A stretch of DNA of 64,000 bases, from contig NZ_JARVRX010000014.1 of assembly GCF_030209435.1 (NCBI RefSeq), positions 62,001-126,000 on the forward strand, read 5' to 3'. Under the pieces are notes generated by a model. It was given only the letters and a program-made list of their open reading frames with translations. It was not told the origin of the DNA and made no database searches. Positions 1 to 8,162 of the stretch are shown here, in pieces. Origin of the DNA: Mycolicibacterium sp. lyk4-40-TYG-92. GTDB lineage: Bacteria > Actinomycetota > Actinomycetes > Mycobacteriales > Mycobacteriaceae. The translations under genes and the position numbers were made by a program. Every line of letters starts with the position of its first letter. The first letter of the stretch is position 1.

Positions 1-72
1 CCCGATGCCGCGACACCGGCCTTGCGGAGCCGAACCGGGCAGGTCATCGAACAACACAAGGACGCCGGATAA
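1..72 (+). CDS. possible 3' end of an upstream gene (partial)
   Basis: An open frame runs from the first base to a TAA at 70-72 and would encode the last 23 residues of a protein ending in EQHKDAG. It has no start inside the window and is too short to identify. It ends 9 bp before the next gene's GTG, a spacing that fits an operon with the YciI-like gene. It could be a chance open frame. Confidence 0.3.
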   Translation, partial: PDAATPALRSRTGQVIEQHKDAG

Positions 73-81
73 CCTCATAGC

Positions 82-357
82 GTGTTTCACGTACTGAACA
101 TCACCTACACGCAACCCTTGGACGTCGTGGACCAGGCCCGGCCCGCGCATCTGGAATGGCTCGGCAAACTGGTCGAGGAGCGCCGCATCCTTCTTGCCGG
201 CCGTCTGGAATCGCAGGGTGGCGCCGTGCTGATCGCCTCGGACATGACCGCCGAAGAGGCCGACGCGCTCACTGCCAGCGACCCGTACGTGCACGCCGGT
301 GTCGCCACTTACGAGCGCGTGAGCTTCAATGCCGGTTTCCGCGCGGACGGGCTCTAG
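82..357 (+). CDS. YciI-like domain protein
   Basis: A 91-residue protein read from a GTG start. The short alpha/beta ferredoxin-like fold with the internal segment HLEWLGKLVEERRILLAGRL, followed by a DPYVHAGV segment, is typical of the YciI-like family. These are small dimeric proteins with a conserved His/Asp pair and mostly unknown reactions. Here the His/Asp candidates lie near residue 23 and in SDPYVHAG near residues 66-73. The gene lies upstream of adhC in the same direction, separated by about 155 bp that look like a promoter region, so co-transcription is not certain. Family assignment is good; biochemical function is unknown. Confidence 0.75.
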   Translation: MFHVLNITYTQPLDVVDQARPAHLEWLGKLVEERRILLAGRLESQGGAVLIASDMTAEEADALTASDPYVHAGVATYERVSFNAGFRADGL

Positions 358-443
358 CCGGAAATTCACAGCCGGATCCGGGATTAGTTGACCGCCGGCT
401 GCCGTTGAGTGTGGTCAGGGCCTGACGCACTGCCCCACATATC

Positions 444-474
444 GTTACCTTCGCTAATCTTTGTAGTAGGTAAC
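444..474. promoter_or_regulatory. inverted repeat upstream of adhC, candidate operator
   Basis: GTTACCT at 444-450 and AGGTAAC at 468-474 form a perfect 7-bp inverted repeat with a 17-bp spacer, 40-70 bp before the adhC ATG. The size and position suit a repressor or activator site overlapping the promoter. No regulator is encoded next to it, so the cognate protein is unknown. Confidence 0.4.
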
Positions 475-513
475 CGCCGCTAGGCAAGCCGAGAATGAAG
501 AGGATTGACACGC

Positions 514-1563
514 ATGACCACGACTGTTTCCGCCTACGCCGCGACCTCAGCGACCAGCCCGCTGACCAAGACCACCATCGAGCGCCGTGACATCGGCCCG
601 CACGACGTGGCATTCGACATCAAGTTCGCGGGCATCTGTCACTCGGACATCCACACCGTCAAGTCCGAATGGGGCCCGGCCAACTACCCCGTCGTACCCG
701 GCCACGAGATCGCCGGTGTCGTCACCGCGGTCGGCTCCGAGGTGACCAAGTACAAGGTCGGCGACCACGTCGGCGTCGGCTGCTTCGTCGACTCGTGCCG
801 CGAGTGCGAGAACTGCCTGGCCGGCCTGCAGCAGTACTGCACCGGCAAGGGCGGCAACATCGGCACGTACAACGCCACCGGCCGTGACGGCACGCCCACC
901 TACGGCGGCTACAGCACCGCCATCGTCGTCGACGAGAACTACGTGCTGCGCATCCCGGACAGCATTCCGCTGGACAAGGCAGCTCCGCTGCTGTGCGCCG
1001 GCATCACCCTGTACTCGCCGCTGCGGCACTGGAACGCCGGCCCCGGCAAGAAGGTGGCGATCGTCGGTCTCGGCGGTCTGGGCCACGTCGGCGTGAAGCT
1101 CGCCGTCGCGATGGGCGCCGAGGTCACCGTGCTGAGCCAGTCGCTCAAGAAGATGGAAGACGGCTTGCGCCTGGGCGCGCACCACTACTACGCCACCAAC
1201 GACCCGGACACCTTCAAGAAGCTGGCCGGCAGCTTCGACCTGATCATCAACACCGTGTCGGCGAACCTGAACATGGGTCTCTACCTGAACCTGCTCAAGT
1301 CCGACGGCACGCTCGTCGAGCTCGGTGCGCCCGAGAAGCCGCTGGAGGTTCCGGTGTTCCCGCTGATCGGCATGCGCCGCACCCTCGCCGGCTCATTGAT
1401 CGGCGGCATCCCGGAGACCCAGGAGATGCTGGACTTCTGCGCCGAACACGACGTGACCCCGGAAATCGAGGTCATCGAGGCGTCGTACGTCAACGAGGCC
1501 TACGAGCGCGTCATCGCCAGTGACGTGCGGTACCGCTTCGTGATCGACACCGCGACCATCTAG
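514..1563 (+). CDS. adhC: zinc-dependent, NADP-type alcohol dehydrogenase (AdhC)
   Basis: A 349-residue medium-chain dehydrogenase of the cinnamyl-alcohol-dehydrogenase type that interconverts aldehydes and primary alcohols in the cytoplasm. Catalytic zinc ligands are visible in GICHSDIH (Cys42) and PGHEIAG (His64, Glu65). The structural zinc Cys cluster is at residues 95, 98, 101 and 109, and the Rossmann motif GLGGLGHVG lies near residue 185. A TTG nine bases upstream (505) is in frame, but ATG 514 is preferred because the purine-rich AAGAGGA at 498-504 lies at normal distance from it. M. tuberculosis AdhC (Rv3045) also lies near nrdF2. It is probably a single-gene unit ending in a shared stem-loop with the convergent sigma gene. 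Natural substrate unknown. Confidence 0.92.
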   Translation: MTTTVSAYAATSATSPLTKTTIERRDIGPHDVAFDIKFAGICHSDIHTVKSEWGPANYPVVPGHEIAGVVTAVGSEVTKYKVGDHVGVGCFVDSCRECENCLAGLQQYCTGKGGNIGTYNATGRDGTPTYGGYSTAIVVDENYVLRIPDSIPLDKAAPLLCAGITLYSPLRHWNAGPGKKVAIVGLGGLGHVGVKLAVAMGAEVTVLSQSLKKMEDGLRLGAHHYYATNDPDTFKKLAGSFDLIINTVSANLNMGLYLNLLKSDGTLVELGAPEKPLEVPVFPLIGMRRTLAGSLIGGIPETQEMLDFCAEHDVTPEIEVIEASYVNEAYERVIASDVRYRFVIDTATI

Positions 1564-1585
1564 CTCGCTGCACCAACGCTGTGCA

Positions 1586-1626
1586 CGGCCGTCGGGTCGC
1601 CCGGTTCTCGGGTCGCCCGGCGGCCG
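1586..1626. terminator. stem-loop with tandem repeat between convergent adhC and sigma genes
   Basis: CGGCCGTCGG (1586-1595) pairs with CCGGCGGCCG (1617-1626) with one mismatch. The loop contains a 13-bp direct repeat, TCGGGTCGCCCGG, at 1592-1604 and 1608-1620, each copy itself able to form a small hairpin. Its position between two convergent stop codons suggests a bidirectional terminator. No clear U-tract follows. Confidence 0.5.
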
Positions 1627-1657
1627 TCGGCGATTTCCGTTCAGATCGCCTGTGCCG

Positions 1658-2917
1658 TCAATCACGACATTCCCGCGCCCGTCGTTCCAGATGTGCGCGC
1701 TCGGCCGGGTTGCGCGCAAGTTCGGCCGCACGGCTGAACTCGGCCCCGGCGCCGGCCCGATTTCCATTGCGCAACAACAGGTCCCCACGGACCGCGTGAT
1801 ACACCTCATACCCGTCCAGCTCGATGGTGTCGACGATCGCGAGAGCCGCCTCCGGTCCGCGGACTTCGGCGACGGCGACCGCGCGGTTGAGCGCCACCAC
1901 CGGCGTCGGGTCCAGTAGCCACAGTTGGTCGTACAGCTCGAGTACCTGGCCCCAGTCGGTGTCCGCAGCGCGAGCGGCATCGGTATGCACGGCACCGATC
2001 GCCGCCTGCACCTGATAGCGGCCGACCCTGCTCTGCCCCGCGGCCGCCGCGGCGAGGCATCGCCGGACGATGGCGTGCCCCTCCGCGATCATCTTCCGGT
2101 CCCACAGCGACCGATCCTGATCAGGAAGCGGCACCAGGATCGCGCCGGTTTCAGGCCCCGCGTCGGCAGAGCGGGCCCGCCGCCGCCCGTGCGACAGCAG
2201 CATCAGGGCGAGCAGTCCCTGCAGCTCGAACTCGCCCGGCAGGAGCATCACGAGGATCCGGCCCAACCGGATGGCTTCCTCACACAAGTCGACACGCACT
2301 GCCTCTTCGCCCGCCGCAAGGTATCCGGCATTGAAGATCAGGTATACGACGCCGGCGACATCATCGATGCGTGCGGGTAACTCGGCGCCCTCGGGCACCC
2401 GGTACGGGATCCGCGCCGCGGCGATCTTCCGTTTGGCGCGCGTAATCCGTTGCGCCATCGTGCGTTCCGGCACGAGGTAGGCAGCGGCGACCTCGGCCAC
2501 CGTCAACCCGCCGAGCAGCCGCAGGCTCAACGCCACCCGCGCCTCCGGCGCGAGCGCGGGGTGGCAGCAGGTGAACACCAGCCGCAACTGATCGTCAGTG
2601 ATCAGCGGCGGCGGCTCGCCATCGGGGGCCACCCGCGAACCGTCTGCCTCGATCATCAGGTCGACACCCCGCCGCTCCCGGCGCAACCGGTCGATCGCCG
2701 CCCGGTGCGCCGTCGTGGTGAGCCAGCCGCCCGGGTTGGGCGGTGTGCCTTCCTCCGGCCATACCGTCACCGCCCGGATCAGCGCCTCGCTCGCGGCCTC
2801 CTCGGCCACGTCGATACTCCCGAATCGTCGTGTCAGTGCCGCGATGATTCGGTGATACTCCTCCCGGAACACCATCTCGACCGCCTCGACACCACCGGTC
2901 GCCGGGCCCGGCCGCAC
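1658..2917 (-). CDS. ECF42-type RNA polymerase sigma factor with C-terminal TPR-like domain
   Basis: An extracytoplasmic-function sigma factor of about 419 residues, roughly twice the usual ECF length because of a long C-terminal domain. Region 2 is at the N-terminus (VFREEYHRII to GGWLTTTAHRAAIDRLRRE). Region 4 follows around residues 115-175 (LRLLGGLTVAEVAAAYLVPE). The rest is a helical repeat ending in GDLLLRNGNRAGAGAEFSRA, as in the ECF42 group. The frame stays open upstream, but GTG 2917 is chosen because it lies one base after the stop of the preceding YCII gene and begins just before region 2. ECF42 factors are typically coupled to DGPF/YCII proteins and lack a membrane anti-sigma factor, as seen here. 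Confidence 0.88.
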   Translation of the reverse strand: MRPGPATGGVEAVEMVFREEYHRIIAALTRRFGSIDVAEEAASEALIRAVTVWPEEGTPPNPGGWLTTTAHRAAIDRLRRERRGVDLMIEADGSRVAPDGEPPPLITDDQLRLVFTCCHPALAPEARVALSLRLLGGLTVAEVAAAYLVPERTMAQRITRAKRKIAAARIPYRVPEGAELPARIDDVAGVVYLIFNAGYLAAGEEAVRVDLCEEAIRLGRILVMLLPGEFELQGLLALMLLSHGRRRARSADAGPETGAILVPLPDQDRSLWDRKMIAEGHAIVRRCLAAAAAGQSRVGRYQVQAAIGAVHTDAARAADTDWGQVLELYDQLWLLDPTPVVALNRAVAVAEVRGPEAALAIVDTIELDGYEVYHAVRGDLLLRNGNRAGAGAEFSRAAELARNPAERAHLERRARECRD

Positions 2918-2918
2918 G

Positions 2919-3269
2919 CTAGGCGTCCGGCTCCGGTTGGAACGGGCGGACCTCAACGGGCCCCTCGCATGCCGCCGACGCCTCGCGCGCCAACGCCAGT
3001 GCCTCGTCCAAGTCGGCGGCGGTGAGTACCCAGAACCCGCCGATGTGCTCCTTGCCTTCCAGATACGGACCATCCGTGACGGCATTCTTCGCGGCGTCGA
3101 CGACTGTCGCGGTGTCCGCGGGCATCAGGCCGCCGGCGAACACCCACCGCCCCTGCTCGGTGACCTTCTGGTTGAACGCGTCGACCTGCGTGTACATCCG
3201 CTGCATCTGGTCCTCTGACGGGGCCGGTGCGTCGACGTTGCCGTGCACGGTGAACAGGTACTGGGTCAC
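2919..3269 (-). CDS. YCII-related (DGPF-type) protein, sigma-factor partner
   Basis: A 116-residue protein starting TQYLFTVHGN and containing TDGPYLEGKEHIGGFWVL, the characteristic DGP(F/Y) segment of the YCII/DGPF family. Such proteins are regularly encoded just before ECF41/ECF42 sigma factors. They are thought to be linked to sigma activity, but the mechanism is not settled. The gene ends one base before the sigma start, so translation is probably coupled. It starts at a GTG (3267-3269) with an AAGGAG-type sequence just upstream on the minus strand. Enzymatic activity unknown. Confidence 0.85.
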   Translation of the reverse strand: MTQYLFTVHGNVDAPAPSEDQMQRMYTQVDAFNQKVTEQGRWVFAGGLMPADTATVVDAAKNAVTDGPYLEGKEHIGGFWVLTAADLDEALALAREASAACEGPVEVRPFQPEPDA

Positions 3270-3398
3270 GATGACTCCTTATTCGATGATGCGGCGGTCC
3301 GTTCCGCCGTCACAACTACCACGAACGGCCGGCATGCCGGTGCGACACCTCCCCGAAGAATTTTTCTGAATTCTCGCGAATCGACAAGAATCACTGCC

Positions 3399-3593
3399 AT
3401 GTCCGACGATCCGGTAGATGTCCTGCGACGCTGGGAGCTCGCCGGCGGCGTCTGGCGGATCATCGGCCGCCGCGCACACGAACTGACCATCGGGCTGTTC
3501 CAGTGCGACGGCGGTGAGCGCGTCGACGTGATCCGCTCCGGCGGCGCCGCACTGCTCGCCTTCGTCGGCGACCGGGAATCCAGCGCCGACTGA
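3399..3593 (+). CDS. small conserved hypothetical protein (64 aa)
   Basis: Begins at ATG 3399 (MSDDPVDVLRRWELAGGVWR) and ends with ALLAFVGDRESSAD. It is small, acidic and cytoplasmic-looking, with no signal peptide. The N-terminal WELAGGVWRIIGRR and central LTIGLFQCDGGERVDV segments have the balanced composition of a real protein, and it occupies a gap between two oppositely oriented units. The frame is open further upstream without a likely initiation site. I recognise the type as a short mycobacterial conserved protein but know no function. Confidence 0.7.
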   Translation: MSDDPVDVLRRWELAGGVWRIIGRRAHELTIGLFQCDGGERVDVIRSGGAALLAFVGDRESSAD

Positions 3594-3639
3594 CCTGCCC
3601 TGTTGACGGAATTTACCGTCACGCACTAATACTTTGATC

Positions 3640-4113
3640 ATGACGTCCGCTCGCCGCCGTGCCCCGCTGTCCCAGCTGGCTCTTGCCGGCGTGGCCATCG
3701 CCCTGCTGTCGGTGGGCGTCGCGCATGCCGATCCGGAGCCGGCCCCGGCTCCGGTGTCCGCAGGCGTCACCGGCGTCCTCAACGACTGGCAGAAATCCGT
3801 CTGTGCGCCAGGCAGTTTCAACCAGGACGATCCCGCCATCGCCGCCCGTGACTGGCCGGGCGCAGTCCGGGCGGGCACGTGCGCGAGCGCGGTGAACCCG
3901 GGCCTGACCAATGGCCTGTGGATCACGCAGTGGACCGCCAACACCGATATGACCTCGGCACTGCAGCGCAATTTCATGGCGCTGTTCGCGTCGGCCGTCA
4001 GCGATCAGACGGCGATCATCACCTTCGCGGTGGCCAGCCCCGAGGCCCGCAAATCCCTTGAGCCGCTGACGAAGTTCGGGTTCGTCATCCAGCCGGTGCC
4101 GCCGCTGGCCTGA
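3640..4113 (+). CDS. secreted protein with signal peptide, unknown function
   Basis: 157 residues from ATG 3640 (a TTG six bases upstream is in frame but poorly placed). A basic N-terminus (TSARRRAP) is followed by a hydrophobic stretch LALAGVAIALLSVGVAHA and a signal peptidase I type cleavage site AHA-DPEP. The mature part starts with a Pro/Ala-rich linker and has two Cys residues (SVCAPG and AGTCASA), which may form a disulfide outside the cell. The gene converges on another small secreted-protein gene 10 bp away. Function unknown. Confidence 0.78.
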   Translation: MTSARRRAPLSQLALAGVAIALLSVGVAHADPEPAPAPVSAGVTGVLNDWQKSVCAPGSFNQDDPAIAARDWPGAVRAGTCASAVNPGLTNGLWITQWTANTDMTSALQRNFMALFASAVSDQTAIITFAVASPEARKSLEPLTKFGFVIQPVPPLA

Positions 4114-4123
4114 CGGCCCGGCG

Positions 4124-4360
4124 TCAGTGACTGTGGCTACCAGGACTGCTGTGACCGCCCGTGGTCGTCGTTCCACCCGGGTTGCCGGAATGGTCGTTGT
4201 TCACGTCCGACGGCACGTGACATTGGCCGGCGACGACGACCTGCCCCGGTTCGCACACGATGGTGTCGTCAGCGACCGCAGCCGGCGCTCCGATGCTGAG
4301 CGCCAGTGCGCCCAGCGCACCGGCAGCGAAAAGACGTGGGATGGAGGTCGATAGCGCCAT
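4124..4360 (-). CDS. small secreted His/Gly-rich protein
   Basis: 78 residues from ATG 4360, chosen because a signal peptide starts there (ALSTSIPRLFAAGALGALAL to APAAVA-DD); the frame remains open upstream without a signal. The mature protein of about 45 residues has two Cys residues (IVCEPGQ and GQCHVP) and a Gly/Thr/His/Ser-rich tail ending GGHSSPGSHSH. The His-rich tail could bind metal, but this is speculation. It follows nrdF2 on the same strand but is separated by a strong terminator, so it probably has its own promoter. Confidence 0.7.
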   Translation of the reverse strand: MALSTSIPRLFAAGALGALALSIGAPAAVADDTIVCEPGQVVVAGQCHVPSDVNNDHSGNPGGTTTTGGHSSPGSHSH

Positions 4361-4415
4361 GATTGGTCCGCCTGTTCTCGACGCGTAAAGAACAATATTA
4401 ACGCCGAGCGAAATA

Positions 4416-4454
4416 ATTGCGGGGCGCAATCGGCAAGCCGATACGCCCCGCAAT
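4416..4454 (-). terminator. strong stem-loop terminator downstream of nrdF2
   Basis: ATTGCGGGGCG (4416-4426) pairs perfectly with CGCCCCGCAAT (4444-4454). The interior contains a second perfect pairing, ATCGGC-AA-GCCGAT (4429-4442), giving one long, almost continuous hairpin 18 bp after the nrdF2 stop. On the minus strand it is followed by an A/T-rich stretch. This is a clear intrinsic terminator candidate. Confidence 0.8.
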
Positions 4455-4472
4455 CACAGCACTGAAATGCGC

Positions 4473-5447
4473 TTAGAAGTCCCAGTCCGAGTCTTCGGTG
4501 TTGACGGCCTTGCCGATCACGTACGAGCTACCCGAACCCGAGAAGAAGTCGTGGTTCTCGTCGGCATTCGGCGACAGCGCGGACAGGATCGCCGGGTTCA
4601 CGTCGGTCTCGTCACGCGGGAACAGCGCTTCGTAGCCGAGGTTCATCAGCGCCTTGTTGGCGTTGTAGCGCAGGAACTTCTTGACGTCCTCGGTCAGGCC
4701 GACGCCGTCGTACAGGTCCTGGGTGTACTCCACCTCGTTGTCGTACAGCTCGAACAGCAGCTCGTACGTGTAGTCCTTGAGCTCGGTCCGCTTGGCCTCG
4801 TCGACCATGGTCAGACCGCGCTGGTACTTGTAGCCGATGTAGTAGCCGTGCACAGCCTCGTCACGAATGATCAGCCGGATCATGTCGGCGGTGTTTGTGA
4901 GCTTGGCGCGCGAGGACCAGTACATCGGCAGGTAGAAGCCCGAGTAGAACAGGAAGCTCTCGAGCAGAGTCGAGGCCACCTTGCGCTTGAGCGGCTCGTC
5001 ACCCTTGTAGTACTTCATGACGATCTCGGCCTTGCGCTGCAGGTTCGGGTTCTCCTCCGACCAGCGGAACGCCTCGTCGATCTCGACGGTGGAACACAGC
5101 GTCGAGAAGATGTTGCTGTAGCTCTTGGCGTGCACCGACTCCATGAAGGCGATGTTGGTGTACACGGCCTGTTCGTGCGGGGTCAGCGCATCGGGGATCA
5201 GGCTGACGGCGCCGACGGTGCCCTGAATGGTGTCCAGCAGCGTCAGGCCCGTGAAAACCCGCATGGTGAGCTGCTTTTCACTGTCTGTCAGAGTGCCCCA
5301 GGACGGGATGTCGTTGGACACCGGCACCTTCTCCGGCAACCAGAAGTTGCCCGTGAGACGGTCCCAGACCTCCGCATCCTTCTCGTCCTGCACGCGGTTC
5401 CAGTTGATCGCGGAGGCCCGGTCGATCAGCTTCATACCTTCAGACAC
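4473..5447 (-). CDS. nrdF2: class Ib ribonucleotide reductase beta subunit NrdF2
   Basis: The 324-residue R2 subunit that houses the dinuclear metal site and tyrosyl radical used by NrdE to reduce ribonucleoside diphosphates. Visible metal ligands are Asp72 (LLDTIQG), Glu103 and His106 (MESVHAKSY), then Glu in LLESFLFYSGF, and Glu and His in RDEAVHGYY. The radical Tyr is Tyr110, four residues after His106. The C-terminus ends DSDWDF, the acidic/aromatic tail that docks on NrdE. It is read from a GTG. As in other mycobacteria it is not in the nrdHIE operon, here about 47 kb away, but its promoter has the same NrdR-box-like dyad. Confidence 0.97.
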   Translation of the reverse strand: MSEGMKLIDRASAINWNRVQDEKDAEVWDRLTGNFWLPEKVPVSNDIPSWGTLTDSEKQLTMRVFTGLTLLDTIQGTVGAVSLIPDALTPHEQAVYTNIAFMESVHAKSYSNIFSTLCSTVEIDEAFRWSEENPNLQRKAEIVMKYYKGDEPLKRKVASTLLESFLFYSGFYLPMYWSSRAKLTNTADMIRLIIRDEAVHGYYIGYKYQRGLTMVDEAKRTELKDYTYELLFELYDNEVEYTQDLYDGVGLTEDVKKFLRYNANKALMNLGYEALFPRDETDVNPAILSALSPNADENHDFFSGSGSSYVIGKAVNTEDSDWDF

Positions 5448-5496
5448 CGTGACCCCATTTCGCCTGGAACTCTGCTTGCCGGATCGGCACCACAGA

Positions 5497-5544
5497 CACT
5501 ACCCCTGGTGTTTCCCATCGACGAACACCGCTAAAAGTTGTGTT
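5497..5544 (-). promoter_or_regulatory. predicted NrdR boxes upstream of nrdF2
   Basis: CACTACCCCTGGTG at 5497-5510 matches the nrdH-upstream dyad CACTACACCTAGTG at 12 of 14 positions. A second degenerate dyad with AACAC (5524-5528) and GTGTT (5540-5544) is centred about 31 bp further upstream of nrdF2, the three-helical-turn spacing usual for paired NrdR boxes. The first box lies about 50 bp before the nrdF2 start, where a repressor would block transcription. Confidence 0.6.
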
Positions 5545-5569
5545 TTCGTGTCGCGCCGGCAAGGCCGCC

Positions 5570-7081
5570 TCAGCGGATGAACTCATACTCCGTCGACTGG
5601 AACTTCCGCGTCTCGAGCCAGTATTGCCAGGTCATGCCACTCCACAGGGTGCGGTTCACGCCATGGGAGTCCATGTACCAGCTGTGGCAACCACCGGTGC
5701 TCCACACCGTGCCGGCCAGGTTCTGCTGCAATTCGGCGTTGTACTCGTCCTGGGCGCGGCGGCTCGGCATCAGCGCGGCGGCGCCCGCCTTGTCGGCCGC
5801 GGCGATGGCCTGCGCGGCGTAGCGGATCTGCGACTCGATCATGAACACCACCGAGTTGTGGCCGAGCGCGGTGTTCGGGCCGAGGAGGAAGAACAGGTTC
5901 GGCATGTTCGCCACGGTGATGCCGCGGTGGGCCGCCATGCCCTCGCGATTCCACCGGTCGACCAGGTCCTCGCCCCCGAGACCCTTGATGTCGACGTAGG
6001 TGTACGAGTCGGTGACGTGGAAACCGGTGCACCACACCACGACATCGACGGGATGCAGGGCGCCGTCGCGGGTGACGATGCCGTCGGCGGTCATCCGCTC
6101 GATGCCCTCGGTGAAGACCTGCGTCTTCGGGTTGGCGATCCCGCGATAGTAGGTGTCGGAGTTCAGGATTCGCTTACAGCCCGCCACGTAGTTCGGGGTC
6201 AGCTTCCGCCGCAGCTCGGGGTCCTTGATGCTGCGGTTGATGTTCCATTTGCCCAGCAGCTCACCGATTTTCAGCAGGCGCGGCTGCTTGGTCATCGCGA
6301 AGCCGACGCCTTCGTGAATCCAGTAGATGGCGTCCCGCATCAGGGCCCGGGTACCCGGTACCCGGCGGAAGACGTCCTTCATCCACTCCGGAAAAGCGTT
6401 GTTGGGCCGGGGCATGACCCACGCCGGGGTGCGCTGGTACAAGTGCAGCTCGGCCACCTGGTCGACGATCGCGGGCACGATCTGAATGGCGCTGGCGCCG
6501 GTCCCGATAACCGCCACCCGCTTGCCCGTGATGTCGACACTGTGGTCCCACTGCGCGGAATGGAATGCGGCACCGGCAAATTCGTCGCTGCCTTCGATTT
6601 CGGGGATGGACGGGATGTGCAGCCCGCCGGCGCCGGAGATCAGGAACTGGGCGATGTACTCCTGGCCGCTGCCGTCGTAGATGTGCCAGCGCCGCTCGTC
6701 TTCGTCCCAGTGCGCGCGGTCGACGTGGGTGTTGAACCGGATGTTCCGGCGGAGGTTGTGCTTGTCGGTGACGCCCTTGAGGTAGTCGAAAATCTCCGGC
6801 TGGAACGACCACATGTGGGTCCAGTCGGCCTTCGGCTCGAACGAGAAGGAGTACATGTGCGACGGGATGTCGCATGCGCAGCCCGGGTAGGTGTTGTCGC
6901 GCCAGGTGCCGCCGACCTCGTCGGCCTTCTCCAGGATCAGGAAGTCTTTGGCGCCGAACCCCTGCTTGCGCAGTGCGATGCCCATGCCCAGCCCGGAGAA
7001 ACCGGACCCGATGATCACCGCGCGCGTCACGATCGGCTCGGTGCGGACCTCGACGTCGGCCGACTGTTCGGAAACCGTCAT
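5570..7081 (-). CDS. FAD/NADPH Baeyer-Villiger-type monooxygenase
   Basis: 503 residues. The first dinucleotide-binding motif is GSGFSGLGMG near residue 20. The Baeyer-Villiger fingerprint F-x-G-x-x-x-H-x-x-x-W is present as FAGAAFHSAQW, followed by the NADPH-binding GTGASA. The conserved WCTGFHVTDSY lies in the C-terminal third. Such enzymes insert one oxygen from O2 into ketones or oxidise heteroatoms. ATG 7081 is preferred over an in-frame upstream GTG-like extension because of a good AGGAAAG region before it. It matches the position of M. tuberculosis Rv3049c between nrdF2 and a TetR gene (Rv3050c). The TetR gene lies 94 bp upstream in the same direction and may control it. Substrate unknown. 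Confidence 0.92.
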   Translation of the reverse strand: MTVSEQSADVEVRTEPIVTRAVIIGSGFSGLGMGIALRKQGFGAKDFLILEKADEVGGTWRDNTYPGCACDIPSHMYSFSFEPKADWTHMWSFQPEIFDYLKGVTDKHNLRRNIRFNTHVDRAHWDEDERRWHIYDGSGQEYIAQFLISGAGGLHIPSIPEIEGSDEFAGAAFHSAQWDHSVDITGKRVAVIGTGASAIQIVPAIVDQVAELHLYQRTPAWVMPRPNNAFPEWMKDVFRRVPGTRALMRDAIYWIHEGVGFAMTKQPRLLKIGELLGKWNINRSIKDPELRRKLTPNYVAGCKRILNSDTYYRGIANPKTQVFTEGIERMTADGIVTRDGALHPVDVVVWCTGFHVTDSYTYVDIKGLGGEDLVDRWNREGMAAHRGITVANMPNLFFLLGPNTALGHNSVVFMIESQIRYAAQAIAAADKAGAAALMPSRRAQDEYNAELQQNLAGTVWSTGGCHSWYMDSHGVNRTLWSGMTWQYWLETRKFQSTEYEFIR

Positions 7082-7175
7082 GAACCTGCTCTTTCCTGGG
7101 AACGGCGGTACCAGATACTGCACAGTCTCCGGTCACGCCGCCCAGGTGTCAACGCACCTCGTCGGGAGCAGATTT

Positions 7176-7997
7176 TCAGCCGACGGATTCTTCGCGGCGG
7201 ACCGCGTCGTGCACCGGCAGGTCCAGGTCGAACCGGATACCGAGCAGCCTGGCGGTGCCGTTGATGGCGCCGATCATGATGGTCGTCATGTGTGCAACGA
7301 ACTGATCGCGGGGCAGCCGGCGGGGAGTCTCGTCACTACCGCCGAGCCACCAGTCGGTCGCCGATGCGGCCGCGCCGAACAGCGTGAACGCCGCCAGCTC
7401 GAAGATGGCTGAATCCAGGTCCATGTCCTTGAGTTCGCCGCTGATCATGGCGGCGATGGCCAGGGTGATGTCCCGGCCCCGGTTGACGGTCGTCATCGCG
7501 GCGGCGGACTGGTCGGCGAACCTGCCCTGCAGCAGGAAGCGCACCACGTTGGGGTGCTGGTCCACCAGATCCACGTAATGTTCGACGGCCCGGCCGATGA
7601 TCTGCCCGGTCGAATCGTGCTCGATGTCGATGGACGGAATGACAGCCGCCCACAACATGTCGCGCATCCGCTCGCCGATCTGCGAGAACATGTCGGATTT
7701 GTCGGCGAAGTGCCGGTAGATCTTCGGCTTGGCGGTGCCGGCCTCTTCGGCGATCTCCCGCACGCTGACGTTGGGGCCGAGCCGGTCGATCGCGCGGAAC
7801 GCGGCGTCGACGATCTCTTCGCGGACTTTGAGCCGGTGTTCGCGCCAGCGCTCGCTGCGGGCGTCCACCTTCTCGGGCGCACCCTTGGGCGGAGTGACCT
7901 TCACCTGCACGGTGACCGAGGGAACGTTCACGCCCGGCACACCAGGAACTTTCACCCCGGCCTGGATGCCGGTGCGTGGAAGAGATGGCCTGCGCAC
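7176..7997 (-). CDS. TetR-family transcriptional regulator
   Basis: A 273-residue repressor-type protein, longer than usual for TetR because of about 50 N-terminal residues rich in Val/Pro (VPGVPGVNVPSVTVQVKV). The helix-turn-helix domain lies around residues 58-105 (EEIVDAAFRAI to SVREIAEEAG to AKPKIYRHFADKSDMF). The ligand-binding half is helical. The listed GTG is the longest start; a shorter start nearer the HTH cannot be excluded. It is transcribed toward the monooxygenase gene and corresponds in position to M. tuberculosis Rv3050c, so it probably regulates that gene. It marks the left edge of the accessory block. Confidence 0.88.
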   Translation of the reverse strand: MRRPSLPRTGIQAGVKVPGVPGVNVPSVTVQVKVTPPKGAPEKVDARSERWREHRLKVREEIVDAAFRAIDRLGPNVSVREIAEEAGTAKPKIYRHFADKSDMFSQIGERMRDMLWAAVIPSIDIEHDSTGQIIGRAVEHYVDLVDQHPNVVRFLLQGRFADQSAAAMTTVNRGRDITLAIAAMISGELKDMDLDSAIFELAAFTLFGAAASATDWWLGGSDETPRRLPRDQFVAHMTTIMIGAINGTARLLGIRFDLDLPVHDAVRREESVG

Positions 7998-8162
7998 CCC
8001 GCCACTGTACCGGGCGAGCCAAATCTGACCTGCTCAGACTGCCCGGCGCGGCGCATGTCACAGATTCGGGCGCGTGGTCGCGCCCGTCGACTCACGGACT
8101 TCGCGCGTAGCATCGGCCTGAGGCACCGCCCGGTAGTACCGGCTTGACAGGGACTTGATCAC

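Noticed and set aside
3292..3309. CGGCGG-N6-CCGCCG inverted repeat upstream of the YCII gene
   Set aside because: Short GC-only arms are expected by chance in this base composition.
4111..4126. Small hairpin between convergent secreted-protein genes
   Set aside because: Only a 5-bp stem (TGACG/CGTCA); insufficient for a terminator call.
4467..5534. Open frame opposite nrdF2
   Set aside because: Antisense shadow; it also spans the nrdF2 promoter and NrdR boxes.
5540..7264. Open frame opposite the BVMO gene
   Set aside because: Composition (Asp/Val/Arg/His-rich) and lack of domains mark it as the antisense image of the FAD enzyme.
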